Source: Neoarius graeffei
Taxonomy: Eukaryota > Chordata > Actinopteri > Siluriformes > Ariidae
Reading direction: 5' to 3'
NCBI RefSeq assembly: GCF_027579695.1
Contig: NC_083581.1
Coordinates: 60,462,200-60,526,199, forward strand
Length of the DNA: 64,000 bases
The position numbers and the translations under genes are program-made. Shown piece after piece: positions 50,010 through 61,391 of the stretch (position 1 is its first letter; each line of letters opens with the position of its first letter). A model generated the notes under the pieces. It did no database searches. It worked only from the letters and a program-made list of their open reading frames with translations, and was not told the DNA's origin.

Positions 50010-50618
50010 GGGCGGTACGGGGTGTAGTGGTTAGCACTGTCACCTCACAGCAAGAAGGTCCGGGTTCGAGCCCCGTGGCCGGCGAGGGCCTTTCTGTGCG
50101 GAGTTTGCATGTTCTCCCCATGTCCGCGTGGGTTTCCTCCGGGTGCTCCGGTTTCCCCCACAGTCCAAAGACATGCAGGTTAGGTTAACTGGTGACTCTA
50201 AATTGACCGTAGGTGTGAATGTGAGTGTGAATGGTTGTCTGTGTCTATGTCTCAGCCCTGTGATGACCTAGTGACTTGTCCAGGGTGTACCCCGCCTCTC
50301 GCCCATAGTCAGCTGGGATCAGAGGTGGAAAAACTGGATTGACAAAGTAAAAGTCCTGCTTAGGTTTTCCTTCTGCCTGTGCTCTCAACACAGGTGATTT
50401 CACCAATTAGTTCATCAACCTGGCTTAGGGGATGTGGTAATTAGGATCAGCTGGTTCATTGAATTAGCTGGAGCAAAAATGTGGCAGGGTTTTTACTTTC
50501 TGCACCCGGGTTTTTCCACCTCTGGCTGGGATAGGCTCCAGCTTGCCTGCGACCCTGTAGAAGGATAAAGCGGTTAGAGATAATGAGATGAGATGAGATG
50601 AGATGAGATGAGATGAGA
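50010..50618 (+). repeat. DANA-like SINE copy 11, GAGAT tail, split by a hAT MITE
   Basis: Normal head from GGGCGGTACGGGGTGTAGTG to GTCAGCTGGGAT; it resumes after the insertion at GCTGGGATAGGCTCC and ends in (GAGAT)n. Confidence 0.93.
50320..50524. mobile_element. 205-bp hAT-type MITE with perfect 8-bp target duplication
   Basis: The ends CAGAGGTGGAAAAAC and GTTTTTCCACCTCTG form a perfect or near-perfect inverted repeat, and GCTGGGAT is duplicated at 50312 and 50525. The SINE it entered is otherwise continuous. No coding sequence. Confidence 0.93.
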
Positions 50619-51385
50619 CTGTATATATGAAATGATCATACAGATAAAGGTGAAACAGACTGAGCCTGAGAAGTTTACGGTCCTGTTGTAAAGTAAATTC
50701 TTTGAATCCCTTTGTATTTAATGGCTTTATATGACCAAATACATAGGCTACATTCCAGCAAATATTTCACAGAATATTTAAAACCACTGACATGCCATAT
50801 GATTCAGTATTAATTTATTAATTTGCCAAAAATGGCTTGACTGTGATTTTCTAAAGCACTGATAGCTTGACTACAGTATAAAACTGCATTTAACAAGCCA
50901 ACATCCTCAATCATCACATGAGCCAGTTCAAATCCTTCATGATGTGACGTGGAAAGCGCATAGAGAACCAAATTTGAATTGAAGTGCCTTCTGGGTATAT
51001 TGAATTGCCTTCCAGATATAGGCCTACTCAAATATTCTCAAACACATACATGTGTGAAAAGCTTCACTCATTCTATAAGAATTTTTCACACACACTTAAA
51101 GCATACAGAAGCATGTATGTAAGTGTGCAAGGTTATAAAATAGTCTGTTTCACATATGAGTATTTCATATGTATGTGCAAGTCTGTTCCACCTCTATCTG
51201 TATGAACGTTTCACAAGTATGTGTGTGTGTGAATGTGTTTTTCACGTCTATATGATTGTTTCACATATAGCCAATGTGTGTGAGTTTTCAGTTGTATGGA
51301 TGTGTGTGTGAAAGTTTCACTTGTGAATGCATACATGTTTCTTGTGTTTGAGTAGCAAAAGTTTGAAATATTTCCTACACGGGCC
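50619..51385. other. Intergenic stretch without recognisable gene
   Basis: It contains GT-rich runs (TGTGTGTGAATGTG) but no gene or known element. Confidence 0.4.
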
Positions 51386-51760
51386 CCTCATATCACACTC
51401 GTCGTTGTCGGCTGTCCATCACTAGTGATGATGACTGCTTCATTATGCACATGCACAGAAACGGAGATGGGCCGGACCAGAGCTCCTTTCCTAATGAAGC
51501 GCCTTGCACAGTAAGGTAAGACAAAAGATGTTGTGCCCCCATCTCTGGACCTCCAGACCTGGTGCCAAGTGGTGCACAAAAGTGCCACAGACCTGATGGG
51601 TATGGAAGTTGCCCCGCAGTGACAACTGACTTCCCAAGTGATGCCATCCATTGAACATTTGAGTGGCTCTTCTGCATGCCATCTGGTGGTGTACCATTGA
51701 TCCACGTTGGGTTCATCTGCCACATTGCACCAAAAAGTGCCCTGCTGCCAGCACCTTATA
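51386..51760 (-). repeat. Unclassified GC-richer block with overlapping minus-strand frames
   Basis: Two overlapping minus-strand frames of 110-111 codons span the block without known motifs. Its composition stands out from the AT-rich flanks. The direct repeat CCAATAAGGTAATATTA/ CCAATAAGGTAATG follows at 51761. It may be a repeat fragment; not identified. Confidence 0.3.
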
Positions 51761-52627
51761 TTACCAATAAGGTAATATTACCAATAAGGTAATGTACTAT
51801 TTAACTCATAGCTGGAACCCAGGCATGTGCAGCCACTCTGGGTCAAAGCAGACTTGGGAGCAATGGTGATTAAGGGGTAACTCCATTTTCCCCAATACTC
51901 AAGTTCTCCCAGACCTGAGACTCATCACCAGTTGGAGTTTAAAGTCATACCCAGGACTACATATTACATTACAGGATTAGTTGGGCAGATAATCATTTCC
52001 ATCCAGTCTTAAATTGGGTTCTATGATTATCAGAAGGGCAAATTGGACCCAAAATTGGCCCAATTATCCTCTAGTGTGGGGCCAGCCTTAAAGAAACACA
52101 GAGGAGCTAAAAACAGTCTTGAAATATCTAGTGTCTTATAATAATTTTCATGGCAAGGTGGGTTGCAACATACATTCCAACAGGATATAAATCTACCGTA
52201 TCACAACAGCAGTAACTGCATGAAGTGTGCATACAATTGAGGTCAGGCTTTAGTGAGTAATACAGGACTGAGAGTGCACTCCCCAGAGCTTTCCCACACA
52301 TTCCCCATTCACAGCCTCAGCACTGAATAACTGAATAGACATGCGCCTCATTAAATGCAGCAGATGTTCCCTCAGAAAGAATCCTCAGGATCAGACACTG
52401 CACAAATGTGTGCATTTTACTTTGTTGCAAACCTGTCGGTCAGAAAGGACAACAGTGCCTGATGAACCAAATCACAACAATAGTTTTGTTGTACTTTTAG
52501 AACAACAACAACAAAAATAAATAATAAAAGTTATTTTATGAATAATACATTTAAAATGAGTGCAATTATTTACATTTTTTAAATACTTTTTTCTTCTCTT
52601 CTATTAAAAAAATTCTCCAAAATTGTA
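51761..52627. other. Intergenic stretch without recognisable gene
   Basis: No gene or element end was recognised. Confidence 0.4.
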
Positions 52628-53803
52628 CAGTGGTGCTTGAAAGTTTGTGAACCCTTTAGAATTTTCTATATTTCTGCATAAATATGACCTAAAACAACAT
52701 CAGATTTTCACACAAGTTCTAAAAGCAGATGAAGAGAACCCAAAATGAGACAAAAATATGATACTTGGTCATTCATTTATTGAGGAAAATGATCCAATAT
52801 TACATATCCATGAGTGGCAAAAGTATGTGAACCTCTAGGATTAGCAGTTAATTTGAAGGTGAAATTAGAGTCAGGTGTTTTCAATCAATGGGATGGCAAT
52901 CAGGTGTGAGTGGGCACCCTGTTTTATTTAAAGAACAGGGATCTGTCAAAGTTTGATCTTCACAACACATGTTTGTGGAAGTGTATCATGACACGAACAA
53001 AGGAGATTTCTGAGGACCTCAGAAAAAGTGTTGTTGATGCTCATCAGGCTGGAAAAGGTCACAAAACCATCTTTAAAAGAGTTTGGACTCCACCAATCCA
53101 CAGTCAGACAGATTGTGTACAAATGGAGGAAATTCAAGACCATTGTTACCCTCCCCAGGAGTGGTCAACCAACAAAGATCACTCCAAGAGCAAGGTGTGT
53201 AATAGTCGGTGAGGTCACAAAGGACCCTAGGGTAACTTGTAAGCAACTGAAGGCCTCTCTCACATTGGCTAATGTTAAATGTTCATGAGTCCACCATCAG
53301 GAGAACACTGAACAACAATGGTGTACATGGCAGGGTTGCAAGGAGAAAGTGACTGCTCTCCAAAAAGAACATTGCTGCTCATCTGCAGTTTGCTAAAGAT
53401 CACATGGACAAGCCAGAAGGCTATTGGACAGATGAGACCAAAATAGAACTTTTTGGTTTAAATGAGAAGCGTTATGTTTGGAGAAAGGAAAACACTGCAT
53501 TCCAGCATAAGAACCTTATCCCATCTGTGAAACATGGTGGTGGTAGTATCATGGTTTGGGCCTGTTTTGCTGCATCTGGGCCAGGACGGCTTGCCATCAT
53601 TGATGGAACAATGAATTCTGAATTATACCAGCGAATTCTCAAAGAAAATGTCAGGACATCTGTCCATGAACTAAATCTCAAGAGAAGGTGGGTCACGCAG
53701 CAAGATAACGACCCTAAGCACACAAGTCTGATGATGTTTTAGGTCATATTTATGCAGAAATATAGAAAATTCTAAAAGGTTCACAAACTTTCAAGCACCA
53801 CTG
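52628..53803 (+). mobile_element. Tc1-like transposon, family F copy 2, internally deleted
   Basis: Ends CAGTGGTGCTTGAAAGTTTG and the complement CAAACTTTCAAGCACCACTG with TA outside. The transposase (from 52989) keeps the HTH and the first two catalytic regions ([19 protein letters not shown]) but is then fused directly to the 3' flank. The third motif and C-terminus are missing, and several frame changes precede this. Confidence 0.92.
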
Positions 53804-54404
53804 TACATACATTTTAAATCGATGATATTAGAATCAAACGGAAACCAACTATTTGTCCTCATTTGTACCCAAATATGTAGGTTGTATTTCTACTCATGCC
53901 AATCATTTGGAACTACTTGATCAAAACACTGACTTTCACTGAGGGCCACATTTTCATTGTGATAGAAGTTTGGGAAAGTTTGAATGCACAACGTTCACTT
54001 ACACTTGCTTAGCATGCACTAATTAATGGAACTGATCTTGAAGTGAGATTTTGCAGAATTTCTCGTATTCTGTTGTCATATTCTTTAAGTTAAAATGAAA
54101 TAAAAGCATCTTTTCCACGTATATAAGCAAACATTTCACATGTATGATATTACATTTGCTAAATAAAAACCGCATGAATAACGCATGCACTGTCATGGCA
54201 CGTGCCTCAACCATGTAATGTCAAGTGACAGACCATTTTTCAGTCGAGGTCTCCACTTTCCCAAAGACCCCTCACTCTTTTAAACACTCCTGCACCTGCT
54301 GTCCAGAGATGGACTCATTGTTTCCTTAGTAATACGCACTTCATTGAGCATGTGGCTGGTCCTCTGGTCTTTGGTCCCATCTGAGCTCCTCATTGGCTGC
54401 AGAC

Positions 54405-54412
54405 TGTGAGAA
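54405..54412 (+). promoter_or_regulatory. Su(H)/RBPJ-type site, array gene 3
   Basis: TGTGAGAA, about 180 bases upstream of the ATG, in the same context as copy 1. A CACCTG E-box lies at 54293. Confidence 0.5.
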
Positions 54413-54458
54413 CCTCCAACAAACTCAGGACTCACACATTCATATGGAGATTAGAGAG

Positions 54459-54466
54459 TATAAATA
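54459..54466 (+). promoter_or_regulatory. TATA box, array gene 3
   Basis: TATAAATA, 123 to 130 bases upstream of the ATG; the 5'UTR is longer than in copy 1 because of a GA-rich run (54486..54533). Confidence 0.7.
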
Positions 54467-54588
54467 GAGGAGGGCATGAGAGAGAGGGAGTGAGACAGAG
54501 AGAGAGAGAGAGACAGAGAGAGAGAGAGAGAAAGCTTAGCACAGCTCAGATCTTCTCCTCACAGAGAGCTGAGAGAGGAAACATAGCC

Positions 54589-55180
54589 ATGGCTCCGACA
54601 ATCATTGCATCAATGATCAACTCCAACCAACTTTTTCCACTTACTAATAAGGTAAATATACTAAGCCATGATATTTTGTACAATTTCATTTCACATTTGA
54701 CTAAAATTTGAATATTTATTGAGTTAAATGATGTTTTAACAAACATTTCTGTTTTATCTGTAGCTGAGAAAGCCAACAGTAGAGAAGATGCGTCGAGAAC
54801 AAATCAACAGCAGTATGGAGAAGCTCAAGTCTCTGCTGGGTGGAGAATTCCTAAAGCAACAGCCTGATTTCAGACAGGAGAAAGCCGACATCCTGGAGAC
54901 GACAGTTTATTTCCTGAGACAGCAGCAATCGCACAAGGAGTCGAGCTGCTCCACTGCAGCTGATGAAAACTACGGCAGGTGTGTGCAGGAGACCATCAAC
55001 TTCCTGTCTCAGTGTCAAGTACACACTCAGTCCCAGAGAAGACTGCTGAGCCACTTCCTCACCATGCAGCCTTCCATGGAGAAGAGCAGAAATGTCGTTC
55101 CTCAGTTCATCTCTCCAGCCTCCCAGATCAGCCGCAAAGAAGAGACTCCAGGCTGCAGTGGCCTCTGGAGACCCTGGTAG
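54589..55180 (+). CDS. Hes5-like bHLH-Orange gene, array copy 3, looks intact
   Basis: Exon 1 is 54589..54651 (21 codons); exon 2 is 54764..55180; total 159 residues, in a context GCCATGG that suits initiation. The basic region LRKPTVEKMRREQINSS has the family proline; Gln stands at the position where HES5 and the gene at 24530 have Arg. Helix-loop-helix ends near DILETTVYFLRQQQ (Thr where the others have Met). The Orange domain is GRCVQETINFLSQCQ, and GLWRPW closes it. No broken splice site or stop. It is head-to-head with copy 2 (about 6.7 kb apart) and tail-to-tail with copy 4. Expected role: Notch-induced transcriptional repressor using Groucho/TLE. It is the best candidate for a working member of the array. 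Confidence 0.9.
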
Positions 55181-55339
55181 AGATGCGTGGACACTTGGTC
55201 ATTAGGAAACCATCTTATAAATGCCACATTGGTATTAACTACAGTTTCCTAAATGCGTTAGAATATTTTTGTCCAGTTTTGCATGGACAGAATAAGACAA
55301 GTTGTTTCCATATTGGAAAAGTATGTATATTTTTCCATT

Positions 55340-56405
55340 ACTGTGCCATATATTGTACTTACTAAACAAAAAGAACTGCTACATCCTTCAAATATATATT
55401 TTTTTACTTTGAATGTATAAGAAAAAGCTCATAATGAGTATACATTTACTGCTTTTGCAGTACTTTAAGAAATTAACTTTTTAAATGTCACATTGGCATT
55501 AATCATGTTTTCCAGAGTGTTGGACTTTTTACAGTTTTGCATGTGCAAAATCTAAGTTGCTTTCACTGCAAGAAAGCATATATAAATGTTTTGACTTTTT
55601 CAGAATCTATTCCATTTTCTTCCCATGCAAGAAGAATCATTACAGTCATCATGTTTTGAGTGCATTACTAAACCCATACTGGGTGTAAACTTTCTGCATT
55701 TGTAAACTGTTTGAATTTCAAGCAATTAAACTTTTTCTAGTTTTTATACAGCTCACTTATTGTGTAAGCCACTATTTTTCTATTTGAAATAGAACTTTAA
55801 GGCTTAAAAAAACCCAAAAAACTTTTCTTTATTGAGACTCGTGAACCTTGAGTTTGTGACATTTTTTGTGACATTTCCTCATCTAGTAACGCCAGCTCCA
55901 GTGGAGTAACATAGAAGGGATGCTGATGCTGGCTTCTGCACAGCGTAAACATGTTTACAGTGGGTCCTTGTGACTGAGAGAAAAAAAATATATAGTTCAG
56001 GCTTTTATTTGAAGATATTTGCTGCTTTAGCTTTTTTATTTTTTAATGTTCAAACTGGAAATGACTTTGCCTTCTGTGAAGGTCTTGTACTTTACTGCAT
56101 GACTATAAACCAATATTGCCAAAATAATGAAAATAAATTCTAATAATACAAACGAGATGGTCTCTGAATGATTCATTCAATCTGCTTATTGAAATAAAGG
56201 TTTATTCTAGAAGCCTCAAATGTTTTTCAGTTTGTCCTTCTAGGAGAAATTATAAAAATTTGAAGATTTGATTCTGTTTCATAGAAAGTTCCAAGTAGAG
56301 AACTTGTAAAGAACCCTTGAAGAACCATTTCCCCTAGTGTTTACTATGATTCCCATCTTTGGTGTGTGTCTTTAAAGGTTTACACTGACACCATATATTT
56401 CATTG
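55340..56405. other. 3' flank of array gene 3 and intergenic
   Basis: A second, weaker copy of the 3'UTR block lies at about 55470..55590 (CACATTGGCATTAAT, GTTTTGCATGTGCAAAAT). Nothing else was recognised. Confidence 0.45.
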
Positions 56406-56487
56406 TACAGGGTGTTTCAAAAAAGTTTGATATTATTTTGGATGTAAATATCCCAGAATGATATAAAATTTTTTGAAACACCCTGTA
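56406..56487. mobile_element. 82-bp mini-MITE with TACAGGGTGTTTCAAAAAA ends
   Basis: The right end TTTTTTGAAACACCCTGTA is the exact complement over 19 bases. TA is part of both ends, as for mariner-type elements. About 45 bases lie between the arms. Confidence 0.85.
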
Positions 56488-57246
56488 CTTTAAAATTACA
56501 GCAACATCTTGAAGTGGGAAATTACGCTGGTCAACTATTTTTCAGAAGTTGTTTGCTTCAGAGATGAACTTGGCTGTTTGTTATGAAATTTGGTGTGTTG
56601 AATTCAAATATGACAATTAAAACAGCTTATTGGCTACGTCTTCCAAGATATTTAAGATTTTACATTTTATACTTACAGTATGTACATTGTGTAGATAGTA
56701 ACGTTTAAAGTATAAATTGTAAACCTAGGTCTCTTCATGTGTTTCTGCTTGGTTTACATGATATTTCACCTGTTCTCTTTATGTAACACTACAAAATCAG
56801 CAAAAAGTTGATATAAATAAAATGTATTATGAACCAAATGGCAAAAAACAATTATGTATAAGTACCGAATAGGTTTAGTTCTTATTCAGTGTTTACTCAG
56901 TGCTTTTTGGCAGCTTGTCTCTTGTATTCACGAAACGGAGCATCTCTTGTCAAGCTTGTCAAGCAAAGACTTAATCTCGAGTGTCTAGCACTGTATGATT
57001 TTTTTTCTGAGCTGATTATAGGGCAATTTGGTCAGCAGAGCGATGTAAGTTGACTTATGATTGCATCATCAGTGACTTCTAGGAACAACATTATATCATG
57101 TATTATGCAATACCGGCTTCAGATTGCATCATTTATTGTTTTGCCAAAAAAGTAAGTACTGTCCAAACTCAATCATAGATTTATTCATGGAACCAATCTT
57201 GAAAACTAGAGCCAATGAACAATTTTAAGTTTCATTTTTGCTCTCA
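56488..57246. other. Intergenic AT-rich stretch
   Basis: No gene or repeat was recognised. Confidence 0.45.
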
Positions 57247-57616
57247 GGGCTGCATGGTGGTGTAGTGGTTAGCACTGTTGCCTCACAGCAAGAAGGTCTG
57301 GGTTCGAGCCCCGTGGCCAGCGAGGGCCTTTCTGTGCGGAGTTTGCATGTTCTCCCTGTGTCTGCGTGGGTTTCCTCCGGGTGCTCCAGTTTCCCCCACA
57401 GTCCAAAGACATGCAGGTTAGGTTAACTGGTGACTCTAAATTGACCGTAGGTGTGAATGGTTGTCTGTGTCTATGTGTCAGCCCTGTGATGACCTGGCGA
57501 TTTGTCCAGGGTGTACCCTGCCTTTTGCCCGTAGTCAGCTGGGATAGGCTCCAGCTTGCCTGCGACCCTGTAGAACAGGATAAAGCGTCTAGAGATAATG
57601 AGATGAGGTGAGATGA
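57247..57616 (+). repeat. DANA-like SINE copy 12, GAGAT tail
   Basis: Full length. ATTTTTGCTCTCA precedes and ATTTTTGTTCTCA follows, a 13-bp duplication with one change. Confidence 0.93.
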
Positions 57617-59116
57617 TATTTTTGTTCTCAGCGACCCAGAATTAGTAAAGTTTGACTACCGTATATTTATTTCAGAAGCATTTTGGCTGTAGACCAGTGT
57701 TATCAATGAGGAGGCACTACAGGTTATAAAGAGCAGTAGGTCTAAACCCTAAACAAATCATTTTCGGTTTTTAAATGTGTTTATTTCACTGACAGATTGC
57801 TCATGCTTTCAGATCTCTCTCTGTTGATGATGGTTATGGATGTACGTAGAATGATATTGGTGTTTTACTTAATCCAGGTGTGAGTGTTTCTATGCTCATC
57901 AGCATATCTTGATCGTCTCTTTAGTCTATTGTTTTGAACTATACTCAGCCATGTTAAAGTGAACCTGAAAGGAAACTATCTGCAAAGTACTTTTTACCAT
58001 GATGAGCTCTCAGACCACTTATTGTTCACACTACAACTTCTTAGACCTGGCTGTGTAATACTGAATCATGGATAATTGTGGATGCCATTCAAAATGGTTC
58101 AAAAACAAAATTGTAGTCAAATATCAGAAGGGGCTGGGGAAAAATAAATCAACAAGGAGAAATAATTTTGTTAGGGAGCCATCACACATGCTTTATGTTA
58201 TCGGCCCACTTGTGACTCTCATTAGGTGGTTGGCATATAAAACAAATGCATTCTCTTTGTTTGTTTGTTTGTTTGTTTGTTTGTTTGTTTGTTTGTTTGT
58301 TTGTGAATGATGTTATGGGAAATATGGCTGGACCAATCTTCATGAAACTTTCAGGATCGATGGGTATTGGTCTCAAATAGAACCTCCAACATTTTGGGGG
58401 TCATCCAGTCAAGGTCAAGGTTTTTGTGGCAACTGCTTCATAAAGAGGTGGTAGCCACTATGTCATCGTGCTGTAAGAATGTAAGAGTGTAACAGTCATG
58501 CAGTATGGTGTGTACTGATTGGCTGAGAGCAGCAGAGAATCAGAATCAGAACCATGTTTCTTGGCCAAGTATGTTCACACACAAGGTCAAAATCAAGTTC
58601 AAGGTCACCAAAAAGGTCAAAATCATTTTTTCGCGATATCTTCCTTCATATTCATCAAGTGCTACCGGGTGAGGTTTGTTTTGCCTGGCAACACTTCTTA
58701 TTATTATTGTCTAAGTACTTAATTTCAATAGCATAAAAGCTAGTTCCATAATGCTACAGCTGCAAGCAAATGTGAAGGGGACTGAGACTAATTTGACACG
58801 AATAAAATGGATTGCAAAATGAACCACAAAGCAACTGTATTGGGACCATCTTGAGAGGTGATCTGAATACAGTTTGCTTGTAGGCCTTTTTAGGGGTTTG
58901 AGTTCATTTGTTGTGTTTATATAGTCATTAATCTAAGACCACAGAATGTAAAACTGGACCGGGTGTGAAAACACCCTTGAGTGTTTAAAATCAGAGTTCA
59001 CAGCTTTAGTATATTCAGTGAAGTTTAAGTATTGATGGTTAAGTCAGATATCTTGTCCTGCCATTGCTGTGTCTATAGGAGAGCGGTGTCATTTGCTTTC
59101 ATCAGGTCTTGGTTGG
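57617..59116. other. Intergenic stretch with (TTTG)n and a repeat-like block
   Basis: (TTTG)n lies at 58256..58304, followed by GTGAATGATGTTATGGGAAA and TCAAGGTCAAGG.. to about 58740, which resembles the AACATTACGGAAAAAG-type widespread repeat class (compare 13970) but is a different unit. No gene. Confidence 0.45.
58256..58304. repeat. (TTTG)n microsatellite
   Basis: About twelve TTTG units. Confidence 0.95.
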
Positions 59117-59494
59117 GGGCGGCACGGTGGTGTAGTGGTTAGCACTGTCACCTCACAGCAAGAAGGTCCTGGATTCGAGCCCAGTGGCCAGTGAGGGCCT
59201 TTCTGTGTGGAGTTTGCATGTTCTCCCTGTGTCTGCATGGGTTTCCTCCGGGTGCTCCGTCTTCCCCCACAGTCCAAAGGCATGCAGGTTAGGTTAAATG
59301 ATGACTCTAAATTGACCGTAGGTGTGAATGTGAGTGTGAATGGTTGTTTATCTCTGTGTCAGCCCTGCGATAACCTGGAGACTTGTCCAGGGTGTACCCC
59401 ACCTCTCGCCCGTAGTCAGCTGGGATAGGTTCAAGCTTGCCTGTGACCCTGTAGGACAGGATAAGTGGCTACAGATAATGGAGGGATGGATGGA
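59117..59494 (+). repeat. DANA-like SINE copy 13, GATG-tail subfamily
   Basis: Full length. The 12-bp duplication GGTCTTGGTTGG flanks it (59105 and 59495). Confidence 0.95.
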
Positions 59495-59506
59495 GGTCTT
59501 GGTTGG

Positions 59507-59780
59507 AGCATGTCGGTCCCAGGGGTCATCTACAGAGGATGTGGTCTATGGTCTGTAGTGTCTCACCACAGGGACACTCACCACTGGTGATGAATCCTCA
59601 CTTGTGGATATTGTCTCCAGTTTTGCCCACTTTTGCTCTTGCTCTAGTTAGGGTTACCCAGTGCTTTCTAGTGAGAGTTGTTCCACTGGGCAGGCTTTCA
59701 CTTGGGCTTGGCAGGGCTTCATTGGGTGGGCAGCGAACACTTTCCCAACTATATTCGCTCCAGACCCTCCATGACTGAAG
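59507..59780 (-). mobile_element. LINE (non-LTR retrotransposon) ORF2 C-terminal fragment
   Basis: The minus strand reads WVTLTRARAKVGKTGDNIHK, a stop, then SGECPCGETLQTIDHILCR, a stop and PLGP. The C-x-C..H..C pattern after the reverse transcriptase is typical of LINE ends. There are at least two stops. It is a short relic, and the clade is not assigned. Confidence 0.7.
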
Positions 59781-60370
59781 CTTTTATGAGATTTTAATTG
59801 TCATCTTACTTCCAGGTGACCGTAAAGTGGGCGATGGTTAAGTGATATACAGTGATGTCTAATGTAAAGGGTGGAAATAAAAATAGCTATAAGAATAAAA
59901 TGAACCACTCACAAAGAGCATATTGATTGTCAACAATTTGACAGTTTATTTTCAGAACTTTTTTTTTTTTTTGCAAGAATGGCTTTGTGTACTCACAAAT
60001 AAACTAACATATCATCTAAGACCTTCACTGAAGGCATACTCATGCCTTTTCCTTTCTGGAAAAAAAAAAATTTACACCTGCAATTAACTCACTGAAGAGC
60101 TTACCCAGCTAATCTAGCTAAATAAATAATATTCTCAAGAATGAAAAAAGGTGTTTTAAAATCACAAATGCATAATAATACAGTAAAAATATTCCAGTTG
60201 CATCGCACTGGATTGGAAAGATCTGTATTAAAAATATCACAGATATTTTGTACTTATCTGTTCATATTAGATATGAATAACAGATGAAATAGCCTAAACA
60301 AAATTAAAATCATATTTCAAAAGTCAGATAGAGAACTCTTATACAATAAGAGATCATTAAAAAAAAAAAA

Positions 60371-60379
<9 letters not shown>
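59781..60379. other. Intergenic AT-rich stretch
   Basis: No gene or repeat family was recognised. Confidence 0.45.

Positions 60380-60437
<58 letters not shown>
60380..60437. repeat. (TA)n microsatellite
   Basis: About 28 TA units next to the SINE head. Confidence 0.95.
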
Positions 60438-60441
<4 letters not shown>

Positions 60442-60444
60442 TAC

Positions 60445-60818
60445 CGGGTGGCACTGTGGTGTAGTGGTCAGCGTTGTCGCCTCACAGCAAGAAGGTCCAG
60501 GTTCGAGCCCCGTGGCTGACGAGGGCCTTTCTGTGCAAAGTTTGCATGTTGTCCGCGTGGGTTTCCTCCGGGTGCTCCGGTTTCCCCCACAGTCCAAAGA
60601 CATGCAGGTTAGGTTAACTGGTGACTCTAAATTGACCGTAGGTGTGAATGTGAGTGTGAATGGTTGTCTGTGTCTATGTGTCAGCCCTGTGATGACCTGG
60701 CGACTTGTCCAGGGTGTACCCCGCCTTTCGCCTGTAGTCAGCTGGGATAGGCTCCAGCTTGCCTGCAACCCTGTAGAACAGGATAAAATGGCTAGAGATA
60801 ATGAGATGAGATGAGATA
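60445..60818 (+). repeat. DANA-like SINE copy 14, GAGAT tail
   Basis: Full length with a small deletion after GCATGTT. It is wedged between (TA)n and repeat R copy 2. Confidence 0.93.
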
Positions 60819-61335
60819 TTATTTACCATCTGGGAGGTCCGTATCGTGAAATACTGTGACTGAGGTCTTGAAAATACTGACCGAGGCCTTTGGGCCGAGG
60901 TCAGTATTTTCAAGGCAGAGGTCACGGTATTTCACAATATGGACCAACCTTAAGTTGGTAAATAATATATTTATTTTTTTCTTTACCAAATTCTAACAGA
61001 AAATGAGAGCGCCCGAAAGGGAAACCATATTTAGAACAAACCTGCTACAAGCTCCTTTTCAGCTTTCTCCTGAAATGTTTTCTTTTATTTCGTCTTCATC
61101 AGGGTAGTAAAACTCGTTTTCGCTGTTAACACTGTTGTTATCGCTATCCATGCTGTAAAATTAATGCTATTATACTGAGAAATGTGAAAATAAATGTTGA
61201 CAAAAAATTGCTAGTATGTTTGTTGTTGTGAACGAGCGAGTCGCCAAAGGTCCGTAACCGGGATCTGGATCATAGGATTCCGGACTGCTCACGAGCCAAT
61301 CAGAGCACACAATTTGATGGAAACCGGACCGTGAA
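60819..61335 (-). mobile_element. Unclassified repeat R, copy 2
   Basis: Reversed relative to 34183..34920. It keeps the hairpin (about 60840..60960), the short frame at 61151..61059 (MDSDNNSVNSENEFYYPDED..) and the end GGAAACCGGACCGTG. It lacks about 200 bp present in copy 1. Confidence 0.6.
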
Positions 61336-61391
61336 AAAATAATTTAAAATATTTTCTTCTTGCATAGTTATGTGAATTTTTTTAAGTTTCA

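Noticed and set aside
51388-51725. Two overlapping minus-strand frames of 110 codons
   Set aside because: Two frames equally open over the same bases, with no recognised motif; kept only as an unclassified block.
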